Below the pieces are notes generated by a model, which worked only from the letters and a program-made list of their open reading frames with translations, was not told the origin of the DNA and made no database searches. Source: JARBAU01 sp040414675 (lineage in GTDB: Archaea > Thermoproteota > Nitrososphaeria > Nitrososphaerales > Nitrososphaeraceae). From it: a stretch of 51,151 nucleotides of DNA. The stretch's first letter is position 1, and each line of letters starts with the position of its first letter. Position numbers and translations under genes: made by a program. The stretch covers positions 1-51,151 of the forward strand of contig JBEDUN010000064.1 of NCBI GenBank assembly GCA_040414675.1, given 5' to 3'. This document shows positions 1-8,966 of this stretch, in pieces.

Positions 1-467
1 AATCCAAAAGCAACCTCTCCAAGGCTTTTATGCCCTATATTTGTGATCTTGTGTAGGTTCAGATTTAGCACACCATATTTTGTAAGATTTGATGGATAAG
101 ATATCTTGAATTTGAATGTGGGATCGACGTATGATAACTGAGATGGATTACTGGGAACGGAAGATCTAGTAATTCTATTATTGGCAGGAACAGGTGTAGG
201 TGTAGCAAGTGTAGGTGTAGGTGTAGCAAGTGTAGGTGTAGGTGTAGGTGTAGCAAGTGTAGGTGTAGGTGTAGGTGTAGCAAGTGTAGGTTGGTTATTG
301 GTAGGAGTAGTAGGTGTAGTTTGATTCGTTATATTTTCTCCTTCCTGATTAACGATAGTATTGTTAAGTGGTAGGAAATACAAGGCCATAGTTACCTGTT
401 GAGATAAAACAGCTAACACGATTACGGTTAGACTAACAATAATTGGAACAGCAAGGACGTTTTTCAC
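1..467 (-). CDS. Secreted or anchored protein with Thr-Pro repeat linker (partial, runs off left edge)
   Basis: The gene is open from a GTG at 467 to the window edge, so the C-terminus is missing. The first ~35 residues form one hydrophobic segment with little charge after a single Lys, a signal peptide or membrane anchor. A Thr/Asn/Pro-rich linker follows, with repeats of the type TPTPTPTLA. A globular part then begins with SQLSYVDPTFKFKISYPSN, like thaumarchaeal secreted proteins whose C-terminal domain starts with a similar Y-x-D-P-x-F-x-I-x-YP pattern. The short ORF on this strand at 65-283 is an out-of-frame shadow of the repeat. The fold and function of the exported domain cannot be named. 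Confidence 0.65.
   Translation of the reverse strand, partial: MKNVLAVPIIVSLTVIVLAVLSQQVTMALYFLPLNNTIVNQEGENITNQTTPTTPTNNQPTLATPTPTPTLATPTPTPTLATPTPTLATPTPVPANNRITRSSVPSNPSQLSYVDPTFKFKISYPSNLTKYGVLNLNLHKITNIGHKSLGEVAFG
190..288. repeat. GTAGGT/GTAGCAA short tandem repeat coding for Thr-Pro linker
   Basis: Imperfect tandem repeat of 6-bp GGTGTA units punctuated by AGCAAGTGTA. It encodes alternating Thr-Pro and Leu-Ala-Thr-Pro on the minus strand. Such tracts change length easily, so the linker is probably variable between strains. Confidence 0.8.
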
Positions 468-800
468 GAAATGGACTTGACTATATATTTAATATCTCTT
501 TCAATAATTTATTTTGTGTGATTAAGTGAGAAGAAATAACCAGAGCTTCAATTTTTAGTTTATGTTTTAACCAGAAACTATTCAACTTGGATCATAGTAA
601 TTCATTTAATAATATTGTATATTGTCGCTTACCATTATCTACACATGATTAAGATGATTCTTGATATGAGCTGAACAGTCTCGATCTAGGATGATCTATT
701 GTTGACTCAACATTAGAGGGTAGTTTTTGGCTTGCAAATATCGTCAGATTTAAGAATATTACTTATATTTTTTTATAATATAAGGTTCGAGATCTTTTGT

Positions 801-923
801 ATGACTAATGTTGGGATTAGCAAGATCATTTCTGCAAATGAATATTGCTTTGATCACATTGTTCATATTGTCAAAGTTGAAGTCTACATTGTAACCAGAC
901 TGTTGGTAGATATACTTCCTTAG
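801..923 (+). CDS. 40-residue protein, paralogue of 5140-5262
   Basis: Small ORF from ATG 801 to TAG. It has the same length as the ORF at 5140-5262 and a closely matching sequence: MTNVGISKI here against MANIGISRI, then CFDHIVHIVK in both, then EVYIV. The ~50 bp upstream of both copies are also alike, including a TATA-like TTTTTTATA(A/G)TATAAG block. Most differences are conservative, suggesting selection on the protein. No family is recognised. One His-rich amphipathic stretch is visible (DHIVHIVK). It could also be a residual fragment of a larger duplicated gene. Confidence 0.45.
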   Translation: MTNVGISKIISANEYCFDHIVHIVKVEVYIVTRLLVDILP

Positions 924-1405
924 ATATCGAATCAAGTCTTACATTAGTTGCAGTTACTAGTAATTACCTTTGTTTACAGGCTACAGTTAAACAAAACCTG
1001 CTGTTGATTTTTTTTAAAACATGAAGTGAGTATAATGTGATGTTTTCACGTTAAGTGGGTATACTAGATTTGGAAGGACTAGTCAATAATAGAAAATCAA
1101 AATCAGATTAATTTATGGATGTAGTGTAATTACTTGAGATAAGTCTATAAGATTAGTCTTAGACTGTCTTAAACCATGTTGTCGAGTATGTAAATAGGAT
1201 CGTAAACTCTGTTTGGTAGAAGTGCTCAATCCTTGATTTATCACAGCAATCACAGGAGTGAGGCCTTATCAAACCAAATAATCAATATTTCAATGTTCCT
1301 CCTGTTCATGAGAAGGAGAAACAAATAGTAACTCCAATTGAAACAAAGCAAATAGTCGATATTATTGTTAGTCTTATTGATTGCTACTAGAATCATCCCG
1401 AAATT
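924..1405. other. Intergenic stretch with a short protein-like fragment
   Basis: No gene is supported here. One open stretch on the plus strand around 1262-1390 reads like a decayed protein end (NVPPVHEKEKQIVTPIE then DIIVSLIDCY, stop) but has no usable start. Nothing else is seen. Confidence 0.4.
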
Positions 1406-1716
1406 TCAAACTAAAATATCAAGATCGCAGCTACTGAGGCTTGTTTCAATTCGGTAGTTACTCGTTTGACTATAACAAGTTTTATAATCCTGAATCCACG
1501 TCTGTTTTATATTTTCAATCAGATTCTCTAGTTCATAATTATCGTTTAGATCATTGATTTTCTTTACACTTATGCCAAGGGACTCAAGCTCATCTAGTCG
1601 TCTTACAATAATGAAGAACTCCTTTTGGATACTGATAATCCAATTAGATACAACCGAGAAATAGAGTAAGTCAATACATGCACAATAAAGATTAATTCTA
1701 AATTATTATTGGACAT
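1406..1716 (-). pseudogene. Decayed small gene, copy 1 of a dispersed repeat (partner 30997-31255)
   Basis: An ATG at 1716 opens MSNNNLELIF and is lost by frameshift. A second frame then carries LESLGISVKKINDLNDNYEL and ENLIENIKQTWIQDYKTC before a stop at 1406. The same downstream protein sequence, with about 80% DNA identity by eye, occurs at 30997-31255, as does the upstream TAAACTATATAAT promoter-like block. Both copies have frameshifts, but at different places. The ancestral product was a small charged helical protein of about 95 residues with no recognised family. Confidence 0.5.
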
Positions 1717-2602
1717 GATTTTATCTGTGCTTTAAACTATATAATACCCTTCATATTCTAAAAATCCCTGATCATTAGCTATACCAATTAACATTAATTC
1801 GCTGACACTTTTCTAATATTTTGAGTTGAAATACATCTATAGTTGTAACCGGGCTTTTCTTAATTGGGATAGTTTAACTGATTTCTCTAGCTGATGGATT
1901 TGATATATTATTCATAGTATCACTGCTGTGTCCGTGGCTAATGTCAGCAGCCTAACTTGCACAGGGTTGCTGCAAGTTTTCGAATAGGCTATAAGGAACA
2001 CCATTCATAAAATTGAATCAAGGCATCTCAGGCTGTCAATCATCGACAATTGTACAACTGTCTGTAATAACTTAACCACGATGAATATTTAGTAACAATT
2101 TCATCTTCCTTATAAGCATTGTAAAGCAGCCATAAGGATTCAAAGCCTCTGATTTGCGAGATTATCGAGAACAATCTGATTGTGAAGGAAGTATAGCAAC
2201 GGAACTAAATCCTGAGAAAGGTCGAATTGAAGGTACAGCATTATTATACTGGATCATATTTTCTAAATAGATTCAATAGACAGTCAGAATTCGGTCTAAT
2301 CTAGCTAACCTAGCAAGTTAAAAAAGTGGCCAAACTCAATTCGAGTTAACGGTCATTAATATATGCTGCAGATCATCATACTGTAGCTATTTTTATGATT
2401 AAATATGTCAGTCTACACCCTTTTGTTCATGACCTTCACACACAACAGGATGTGATATTTCACTAAAGTTAATTAGCATTGCAATTCACAATCTATCATA
2501 CCACTTCGCAGAAATAATAATTAATCTTATAATGATGTTGGATAGTTTAAGTAGGAAAAATTAGTTGGTTGTTGATTTATCCACTTTTACTAAACCAATT
2601 TC
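1717..2602. other. Long gene-poor stretch
   Basis: About 890 bp with no supported gene. It holds the promoter-like region of the decayed gene to its left. A short open piece around 2150-2270 on the plus strand reads DYREQSDCEGSIATELNPEK then ends, with no convincing start. Stop codons are dense in all frames. Confidence 0.5.
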
Positions 2603-2920
2603 TTACTTTTTACCACCACTTAATAAATTGCCCAATCCTTTAAGGCCGCCACCAACTGCTTTACTAATATTAGATAGAACTCCGCCACCTGCTTTTGTAG
2701 CATTATTTGCTGCTGCGCCTGCTGCTTGACCTGCCTTTGACATATTACCACTTGCTGCTTGACCTGCCTTTGACATATTACCACTTGCTGCTTGACCTGC
2801 CTTTGACATATTACCACTTGCTGCCCCAACTAATGAGGCAGTTGTTCCAGCACTTGCCAATAAAATGCCAAATGTTATGGTCAAAACCACAACTGTGACA
2901 TTGGACATTATTTTAACCAT
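2603..2920 (-). CDS. Small secreted Gly/Ala-rich repeat protein
   Basis: The protein has 105 residues: a Lys-Met start, a hydrophobic signal segment (residues ~8-30), then a low-complexity Ala/Gly/Lys region. It contains three identical 11-residue units of the type GNMSKAGQAAS, followed by a degenerate fourth (NNATKAGG) and a Gly-Leu-rich tail (GGLKGLGNLLSGGKK). The periodic small/charged pattern suggests an amphipathic helix or surface-associated peptide. The tail resembles a cationic membrane-active sequence, but no function is claimed. The gene stands alone, with long untranslated flanks. Confidence 0.65.
   Translation of the reverse strand: MVKIMSNVTVVVLTITFGILLASAGTTASLVGAASGNMSKAGQAASGNMSKAGQAASGNMSKAGQAAGAAANNATKAGGGVLSNISKAVGGGLKGLGNLLSGGKK
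2725..2823. repeat. Three exact 33-bp tandem repeats inside the secreted protein gene
   Basis: Units at 2725-2757, 2758-2790 and 2791-2823 are identical at the DNA level, including third codon positions. This indicates very recent expansion or gene-conversion-like homogenisation. Confidence 0.9.
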
Positions 2921-3417
2921 CGATACTTCGTGTATGCCATGTGCTTTTAACTCTATCTATAATTAGTTATGAAACCATAGACATCAAATTTCCTCAGTCG
3001 ATTACGGGATTTATCAGATTTTTAGCTGCAGAACTAGGAGATGGGTTACTGTTAAGCGAAAGCCAAAAGACAATATGATGGTCTATCAGCAAACTGATGA
3101 GAAAATATTCGTTATCCGTAAAATATCAACACACTAAGACACACGAAGAAGCTATTAGGTCGGATATCTTTACCCAACACCAGAGTTATCTAATAATAAT
3201 CTCAAGCTCATGTCTAGGAACTAAGAATCTTTCACCACTCTCAATTCAATAGTATCGGCCAAATATTATAACAATTAAAATCAGGATAATTACAACTTTT
3301 GGACTCAATGATTTAAAATAATCGACATGTTCACTCATAATACTATTATATAAATTTTTTTGTTGAAAGCATAATAGGCATATCATACTGATCTACGATT
3401 GAATTTCCAAAGTTGGT
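2921..3417. other. Intergenic, no gene seen
   Basis: AT-rich spacer between divergent genes. It should contain the promoters of the secreted repeat protein (minus) and of the SWIM-like protein (plus). A TATA-like ACTATTATATAAATTTT lies at about 3341-3357, just ahead of the latter. Confidence 0.45.
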
Positions 3418-3786
3418 TTGACTACTGTGAGTCTCAGAAATAATAGACTTCGTGAATTAGAGGAATTGTATAGAAATGACAAAAAGCGACCAGCAACACA
3501 AGAATTTGATGAATGGTTAGACAATATACTATCTGCGTTCCCAAGATATGAGAAGGGATTACAGACATATGGACAATTTATCAGTATAGACAGCATATCT
3601 GATTCCCACGTAGTATTAACTGATTATTCAACAGATAAACACGTATTTGTCAATATCAATACGAAGGAGAAAAGACTTGAATGTAAAAAAGACTCCTCAT
3701 CAAATTGTATACATGTTAGTTATTGCCTCGCGATACCTTCAGTATTTAATATTCTAACAAAAAATGGGTTAAAAGAGGGACAATAA
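3418..3786 (+). CDS. Small protein with SWIM-like Cys/His cluster
   Basis: A 122-residue soluble protein from a TTG start. The N-terminal half is charged and helical. The C-terminal half is a beta-rich stretch ending in C-x7-C-x-H-x3-C (CKKDSSSNCIHVSYC), which resembles the second half of a SWIM zinc finger (CxCx(n)CxH) without its first Cys. SWIM modules bind DNA or protein, but the match here is incomplete, so the function is left open. The reading frame may be truncated: removing one A in the AAAA run near 3770 would join it to the charged sequence at 3776-3952. Confidence 0.6.
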   Translation: MTTVSLRNNRLRELEELYRNDKKRPATQEFDEWLDNILSAFPRYEKGLQTYGQFISIDSISDSHVVLTDYSTDKHVFVNINTKEKRLECKKDSSSNCIHVSYCLAIPSVFNILTKNGLKEGQ

Positions 3787-3820
3787 TAATAGTTCTGAAC
3801 ATCTTACTAGCAAGAATACA

Positions 3821-3952
3821 GTGCATCAGGAACATCCCACCGAGGAACTGGAAGAATTCATAAGTGAAACTAGAAAGCAGAAAATTGAACAGCTGAATGA
3901 AGAGGTAAACAAGAAATTGGAGGCCGAATCAGAAGAATCTATATCTCGATAG
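3821..3952 (+). CDS. Short charged coiled-coil ORF, possibly the frameshifted tail of the preceding gene
   Basis: GTG 3821 to TAG gives 43 residues rich in Glu/Lys with heptad-like spacing (EELEEFISETRKQKIEQL). The open frame extends back to about 3770 without a start. It therefore may be an independent small gene or the C-terminal extension of 3418-3786 after a one-base homopolymer shift. Sequence composition supports coding, but the start is uncertain. Confidence 0.35.
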   Translation: MHQEHPTEELEEFISETRKQKIEQLNEEVNKKLEAESEESISR

Positions 3953-4133
3953 ACGGCGAGATTAATTGTATACGCTTGCAGCATCACATCAACTGACTAT
4001 GAAGAGTTATTCCATATGGCAAGGAACTTATAGATTAACAGGTTTATATCTATGATAAGGCCTAAGTAATGTCCGCCTCTGTATCATCCTCATTTTAATA
4101 TCAGTATGTGTCAACCTACTTTACTGGCTTTGT

Positions 4134-4808
4134 TCATAACTTTATAATTTTTGCAAATCTTTTTCTTGCTATTATTTTTACAACAAATATAAGTATCCAA
4201 AAATACTGAGCTACTCTAATATCTATGAATGAAACTCCTATCGAAATCATAAATATTCCAGTTGGAATAAGTAAATCATACAGCATAAGTTTGGATTGAA
4301 TCTTGGACACTGATTTATCTAACAGATTCTGTTTTGACGCATGTAGCCAAATGATTACAAGTATAGAGCTGGTTATAGTAAGTATTGATGTATATATTAT
4401 AAATACAGAGTGAAACCTTCCATACCTTAAGTCAAGAGCAGTAGCAAATGAAATAAGTGTGACAAAAAATAGGAACAATAGATTTAGCCAAACTAAGATT
4501 GAATGAGACCAGCGTATGTGGTTAAACACACGATGATATGAAATCCAAAAAACACCCACAATCATGAAGCTTAATGCATAAATTTCAAGTTGTGGACGTA
4601 GCAGTAACAACGCTGAAATGACTTGCTTTTGTATATCATTATTCATGGGAAGATTAGGAATTTGTATTGAGATTGCCATAAAGGTTATAGAAAACGCAAA
4701 TATTGCGTCACCAAAAGAGATTACATGTTCTAATCGTATTTTTCCTGAAGAAATATCATTATTCATGTTATTGTTATAATTATTAGTTACGTTATGATCG
4801 TCATCCAT
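4134..4808 (-). CDS. TMEM175 (DUF1211) family potassium channel-like membrane protein
   Basis: The protein has 224 residues. After an Asn-rich N-terminus comes the family signature in the first helix: R-x-E-H-x-I-S-F-G-D-A-I-F-A-F-S-I-T-F (canonical RxxxFSDxxxAxAxT). Six hydrophobic segments follow, in keeping with the prokaryotic six-helix version, which forms tetrameric K+ leak channels. Ser of the canonical FSD is Gly here. The gene is monocistronic, and its likely role is membrane potential or potassium homeostasis. Family assignment is strong; ion specificity is inferred. Confidence 0.85.
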   Translation of the reverse strand: MDDDHNVTNNYNNNMNNDISSGKIRLEHVISFGDAIFAFSITFMAISIQIPNLPMNNDIQKQVISALLLLRPQLEIYALSFMIVGVFWISYHRVFNHIRWSHSILVWLNLLFLFFVTLISFATALDLRYGRFHSVFIIYTSILTITSSILVIIWLHASKQNLLDKSVSKIQSKLMLYDLLIPTGIFMISIGVSFIDIRVAQYFWILIFVVKIIARKRFAKIIKL

Positions 4809-5139
4809 TCTTTGTTAACTCAAATTGGTCTGCAGTAAATATAAAATAGTAGTGCAATTGCTATTGAAGTCTTCAAAAGATATTTGAGCAATTGATGTTT
4901 TTCGGATCTATCTATAACGTTTAGGATCGTTTATGGTAAATAAGGTATCATCAGCTTTTTCTCAATCACAATTTCTCAATTCAATTACTTATCTAGATCT
5001 GTTTTCTTAGATACAAACGATCACAAATAACAACATTGCAAATACACCCTACTTTCTGAGATATAAGACTAGATTTTATACTTATCATGTATAAGAATTC
5101 TTTATACTTTTTTATAGTATAAGTTTGAGATTATTTACT

Positions 5140-5262
5140 ATGGCTAATATTGGGATAAGCAGAATAATCGCTGTAAACGAAGATTGCTTTGATCATATTG
5201 TTCATATAGTCAAAGCAGAAGTCTACATTGTGGCCAGACTCATGGCAGATATGCTTTCTTAA
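5140..5262 (+). CDS. 40-residue protein, paralogue of 801-923
   Basis: ATG 5140 to TAA, 40 residues (MANIGISRIIAVNEDCFDHI, then VHIVKAEVYIVARLMADMLS). Length, sequence and upstream TATA-like region match the ORF at 801-923. Substitutions between the copies are mostly conservative (Asn/Ala, Val/Ile, Lys/Arg). No domain is recognised. Confidence 0.45.
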   Translation: MANIGISRIIAVNEDCFDHIVHIVKAEVYIVARLMADMLS

Positions 5263-5496
5263 GTACATAATCTTACAATAGTTGTCAAAAGGTCTTGCAT
5301 ACTAGATCCATATTGGTAATAAAGTAATTTGAAGAGTTCTGCAGAATTGAAGTTAGATTTTGTGGAATTCATATCGGGAGCTTACAAGTAATCAGAACCA
5401 ATCATTCTGCAAGTTTTTAGATAGATATTATCAGATTAATAACATTAAAAATTTTCATATAGTATTGATAAACTAACAAGCTCATTTTTTGAAATT

Positions 5497-5844
5497 ATGG
5501 ATAACAAAAATCTTACAATCGTTGCTATTTCAGCATTAGCATCTTTATTAGCAACTAGCACGGCTTTCTTCGATCGCATTTGCATGTGGACATCATCACT
5601 CCAAATCCTTGCGATAAACAGCTACACAGGATAATGCTTGTGGAGACGGATTATGTCATTAGACGTCAACTGTCAAAATCTAGATGATCAGGTAAACGGA
5701 GATCATAATGCAGACAATATGATAGGTATACATACAAACTGATTAGGTGGGTCGGATCGCAATATTGGAGGCCATGACGATAGTGGTAACAGTCTAAGTG
5801 ATTATATCACATCTGGTAATCCGATCACATGTGCCGATCCCTAA
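5497..5844 (+). pseudogene. Decayed gene for a small secreted Cys-containing protein
   Basis: ATG 5497 opens a signal peptide (MDNKNLTIVAISALASLLAT) followed by remnants in shifting frames: FACGHHHSKSL, then QDNACGDGL, then DVNCQNLDDQVNGDHNADN, and finally a C-terminus ending NPITCADP at 5844. Several frameshifts and internal stops separate these pieces. The remnant resembles small exported Cys/Asn-rich proteins that occur in families in these archaea. No functional product is expected beyond the first ~25 residues. Confidence 0.5.
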
Positions 5845-6116
5845 ATTTCTATGCTATCATAATTTGGGGTCCTCGATATTTAATTCCTGCTAAATAATAA
5901 TTTCTAGATCTACTGTAACCGTACATCATAAATATTTATGTTATTTGGGTCCGGTTTGTCAGATTGAGTTTTTATGGCGTTGTTTGCTGTTTGGATATCG
6001 TTTTGCAAAGATTTTATTATTTTCTATATCAATACAATCAGCAAAATATTTTATTCACGAAAGATCTGTGCTAATGAGATCACTTAAATCATTTAATTTG
6101 GATAAGTATTTCAATT

Positions 6117-6890
6117 TCAATTATTATGTTTGTTATGGATGATTAACACAGGAACACTAACATTATCAATAACCTTTCTTGATTTACTTCCAATGGATCT
6201 TATTGATGCTGAAATCGTGCTGCTTGACATTACTATCAGATCTGCTTCTCCAGTGTTTGCAAGATTAATTATTTCATCATCAACGGATTTGCCAGTTGTA
6301 ATTTTGAATGAAACACGACCTGTTGCTCCTGCATTTTTACATAGATTTAATTTTTCTTCAATCATTTGTTTTGCCTGGCCATGAGCTGTGATCTTAACAT
6401 CTGTTCCCAAATTCTCTTTTATTGGACTTTCGATTTCCTTATTGTTTATATCTTCACTATCTTTTTCTAATTTAGTTTTCTTTACTTCGATCTCATCTGT
6501 TCTTTCTTTTACCAACTGATTAGATATATTATCGTTATGTATTTCACTTTTGTTTTTTTGATGATCTTCAGACCTTTTCATTGCTCCATTTTCATAAAAA
6601 GAAGCTACCAAACTAGATTCGGATATGTCTTTAATATTTTCCATAACAAACAGTATATTAATCTCTGCTCCCGTTGCATTTGCTAGATAAATGGCATGTC
6701 CTAATGCCTTATCTGACATTTCGGTATTGTCATGAGGAACTAAGACCTTGGAATATGCAGAAGGAACTATTGCATGTGGGTCTAAATTTGAAGATAACTC
6801 TTCATTAGATTTTAGTCCTGAGTCTGGTAGAAAAGTAGAATCACTTTCATCGACAATCAGATTCTTTTCATCCCCGTGAATTTGTGACAA
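6117..6890 (-). CDS. Universal stress protein (UspA family) with a long charged insertion
   Basis: 257 residues. The USP fold starts at residue ~47 (KVLVPHDNTEMSDKALGHAI) and ends with SVPVLIIHNK, giving the beta strands that bracket the nucleotide pocket. The usual GxxGx9G(S/T) ATP loop reads SSSTISASIRSIGSKS, so the glycines of the first half are missing and ATP binding is doubtful. Residues ~105-165 are an insertion rich in Lys, Glu and Asn, absent from standard ~145-residue USPs. About 45 extra residues precede the domain. The gene is alone, with a TATA-rich leader. USPs act in the cytoplasm as stress modulators. Confidence 0.85.
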   Translation of the reverse strand: MSQIHGDEKNLIVDESDSTFLPDSGLKSNEELSSNLDPHAIVPSAYSKVLVPHDNTEMSDKALGHAIYLANATGAEINILFVMENIKDISESSLVASFYENGAMKRSEDHQKNKSEIHNDNISNQLVKERTDEIEVKKTKLEKDSEDINNKEIESPIKENLGTDVKITAHGQAKQMIEEKLNLCKNAGATGRVSFKITTGKSVDDEIINLANTGEADLIVMSSSTISASIRSIGSKSRKVIDNVSVPVLIIHNKHNN

Positions 6891-7046
6891 AATATTTTAG
6901 CTTATTTAATTATCAATCAATATTCTATTTATAACTTTCAAAATTAATTTTCTCTTGTATATTTCATATCGATTTCTTTAATAAAGTGCGAAATTCTTTT
7001 TGACTTGATTAATAAGAATACTAGGACATGCGAACTAATATTGCTA

Positions 7047-7214
7047 CTACTGCTGCTCATTAACGCACGCAAGACACCATTCAGTTTCTATTGGAGGATT
7101 TGCTGTTCGTACTGTGCCTCTTGCGCTAGTACCTGTAACGCCTGTATCTTGATCTGAAAGAACTCTGATTAGATATTTTGAATCATTCCCACATTTATCA
7201 CATTTCATATTCAT
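7047..7214 (-). CDS. Small zinc-ribbon-like protein
   Basis: Chosen start is ATG 7214 (MNMKCDKCGNDSKYLIRVLS). An upstream ATG at 7259 would add a non-conserved-looking extension. The 55-residue product has CDKC near the N-terminus and CLAC near the C-terminus, a two-CxxC zinc ribbon. The middle is Thr/Ser/Gly-rich. Such mini zinc ribbons are abundant in Nitrososphaerales. The partner is unknown. Confidence 0.6.
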   Translation of the reverse strand: MNMKCDKCGNDSKYLIRVLSDQDTGVTGTSARGTVRTANPPIETEWCLACVNEQQ

Positions 7215-7313
7215 CGTGTTATGATCGAATATGCTTAAAAGCATCATCAGATCCAACAAAACAGATATTCGGGTTGTTCTTGCTGGACTGATTGGCTCAC
7301 TATTCTTGATAAC

Positions 7314-7469
7314 ATGGTTGAAAAGAAATTAATAATCAGAACTGAAGAAGCGTGGGGCAACAAGAGGATTATCAAATATAAGCCTTCAGAAAAGGGAAGA
7401 GTGATTCTTAGAGAAATTCTAGAACCCTATGAAGAATTGTTTCCACGTACCGAGACTAACCAATCTTGA
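7314..7469 (+). CDS. 51-residue basic hypothetical protein
   Basis: ATG 7314 to TGA 7469. The product begins MVEKKLIIRTEEAWGNKRII and continues KYKPSEKGRVILREILEPYE. It is rich in Lys/Arg/Glu with alternating beta-like patterns, and its composition is that of a real soluble protein. It is divergent from the zinc-ribbon gene, about 100 bp away. No family is recognised. Confidence 0.5.
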   Translation: MVEKKLIIRTEEAWGNKRIIKYKPSEKGRVILREILEPYEELFPRTETNQS

Positions 7470-7893
7470 CTATATCGTTTATGTAGACTCAATATCAAGT
7501 AATAATGTTACTTCCATGTTTTTATAATTTATTAAGATATGGAGGACAGATCAGGTTATTCATGACAGAACCAGGCAAAGGTAATAACGATGATGTTATA
7601 GGCAACAATAAACAATCAACAGAAAACTTTTTTACGATAATGGATGGAATAATCCAGTAATTAAATAATACTAAGAAGATGTTTATTTCGAATAGCAATT
7701 AAGTTATGGTCGCTATTTATTTTAAAAAATTGCATCTGCAAATTATCTCTGCTCTATTTGAACGTTAGTTAACGTGTCACTTTTAGTTTTGATTGGATCT
7801 GTTATCCAGTTAGAAAATTATAAAAACAGTTGTTGATGTTCAGAATTACCATTTCAGTTGATAAACCAACTTGAGGTACGCAATAAGTTGAGC
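7470..7893. other. Intergenic with one doubtful 32-codon ORF
   Basis: An ATG at 7562 opens a 32-residue hydrophilic ORF (MTEPGKGNNDDVIGNN...) ending at 7660. There is no other support for it, and it may be chance. The rest is AT-rich spacer. Confidence 0.3.
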
Positions 7894-8103
7894 CTAAAGT
7901 AATTTAACCACTGCAACGATAGCTCCGCCAATTGCAATACACGTAATACCCATGAATAACATAGAACTATCATTAAAATTAGATGGAAGATTAAAAATTG
8001 AGGGCAATAGAAAGGTAAATAATCCGAACAATATTATTAGAATACCAAATAGCTGGCCAAGTGGTTTAAGTGGCACATTTTCTGAGCTAGCTTTTCTAAA
8101 CAT
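7894..8103 (-). CDS. Small two-helix membrane protein
   Basis: 69 residues with two hydrophobic helices (residues ~18-37 and ~48-67) linked by a short polar loop (NLPSNFNDSS), and a cytoplasmic-type basic start (MFRKASSENVPLKP). It lies 50 bp downstream of the TFB gene on the same strand and may be co-transcribed with it. Function unknown. Confidence 0.6.
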   Translation of the reverse strand: MFRKASSENVPLKPLGQLFGILIILFGLFTFLLPSIFNLPSNFNDSSMLFMGITCIAIGGAIVAVVKLL

Positions 8104-8153
8104 GAAATTGTCACCACCAACTAAATATTAGTAGTATTAGTATTTGTCGTATT

Positions 8154-8954
8154 TCAGCCAACTCCGTGCATCCTTAGTTCTATCATTCTATTTCTCAACG
8201 TCACTTCCGTAAGACCACATACATCAGAGATACGATTTTGAGTTATAGTTTCTCCAGTTTTCATGCATGAAAGGTAAATTACTACTGCGGCAAAGCTCAT
8301 TGGATTTTTTCCTAAAACAAGATTTCTATTTAATATCTCTTCCATCATGCTTATTGCTCTTTGTTTTGTTTTTTCAGGTAGATTAAGATTATTTGCAATT
8401 TTTGAAACACATTTCATAGGATCAGGTGCTGGAACTTTTATGTCTAGTTCACGAATTAGTCGTCTATAGTTTTTTGCAATATCTCTTCGTTTCAGACCAC
8501 TAATCAAAGCAATATCACTTAATGTCCTCGTATTACCAGCTTCCCTACAAGCTATATACACACATGCCATTAAAATGCCATCAATAGTCCTTCCCCTTAT
8601 CAATACTCTATGAGCCTTGATGAAAAGATATGCTGATTTTTCCAATATAGCATCTGACAGACAAAGCTTTTCCTTTGATTGATACAGTTTTAAAATTACC
8701 TTTGGTTTTATTAGAGCATAGTTATTATTGATTCTATAATCCCATACACCTAACCTTTTAAATCTCATACGCATATCATTGTTTAATTTTTTACCTTTGG
8801 CATCTCTATCTGTTCTTGTAAATGTCGAGTAAAGATCCATACTTTGTCCATATAGTACATGTTGATCCATAACTGTTGTTTTATTTTTGTTATCTTTTAT
8901 TGTAAGTGCAGGAGATGCAGTTTGATTCCATTCTTCCGGCTTATCATAAACCAT
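8154..8954 (-). CDS. tfb: Transcription initiation factor TFB (TFIIB-like), cyclin-fold core
   Basis: 266 residues containing both TFIIB cyclin repeats. Repeat 1 spans ~95-175 (KSAYLFIKAHRVLIRGRTID, then GILMACVYIACREAGNTRTL). Repeat 2 spans ~190-265 (PMSFAAVVIYLSCMKTGETI), ending in the recognition helix region (TQNRISDVCGLTEVTLRNRM). TFB bridges TBP-bound promoters and RNA polymerase and sets promoter choice. The upstream reading frame encodes the N-terminal zinc ribbon but is separated by an in-frame TGA at 8967-8969, exactly where the third zinc Cys is expected (HVTGELI-stop-SKCGMV). Translation could begin at ATG 8954, giving a TFB without ribbon, or the gene may be newly inactivated. 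It is divergent from the FAD oxidoreductase. Confidence 0.85.
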   Translation of the reverse strand: MVYDKPEEWNQTASPALTIKDNKNKTTVMDQHVLYGQSMDLYSTFTRTDRDAKGKKLNNDMRMRFKRLGVWDYRINNNYALIKPKVILKLYQSKEKLCLSDAILEKSAYLFIKAHRVLIRGRTIDGILMACVYIACREAGNTRTLSDIALISGLKRRDIAKNYRRLIRELDIKVPAPDPMKCVSKIANNLNLPEKTKQRAISMMEEILNRNLVLGKNPMSFAAVVIYLSCMKTGETITQNRISDVCGLTEVTLRNRMIELRMHGVG

Positions 8955-8966
8955 ACCACATTTACT

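Noticed and set aside
5945..6142. 65-codon ORF on the plus strand
   Set aside because: It overlaps the end of the universal stress protein, starts at TTG, and has low-complexity hydrophobic composition.
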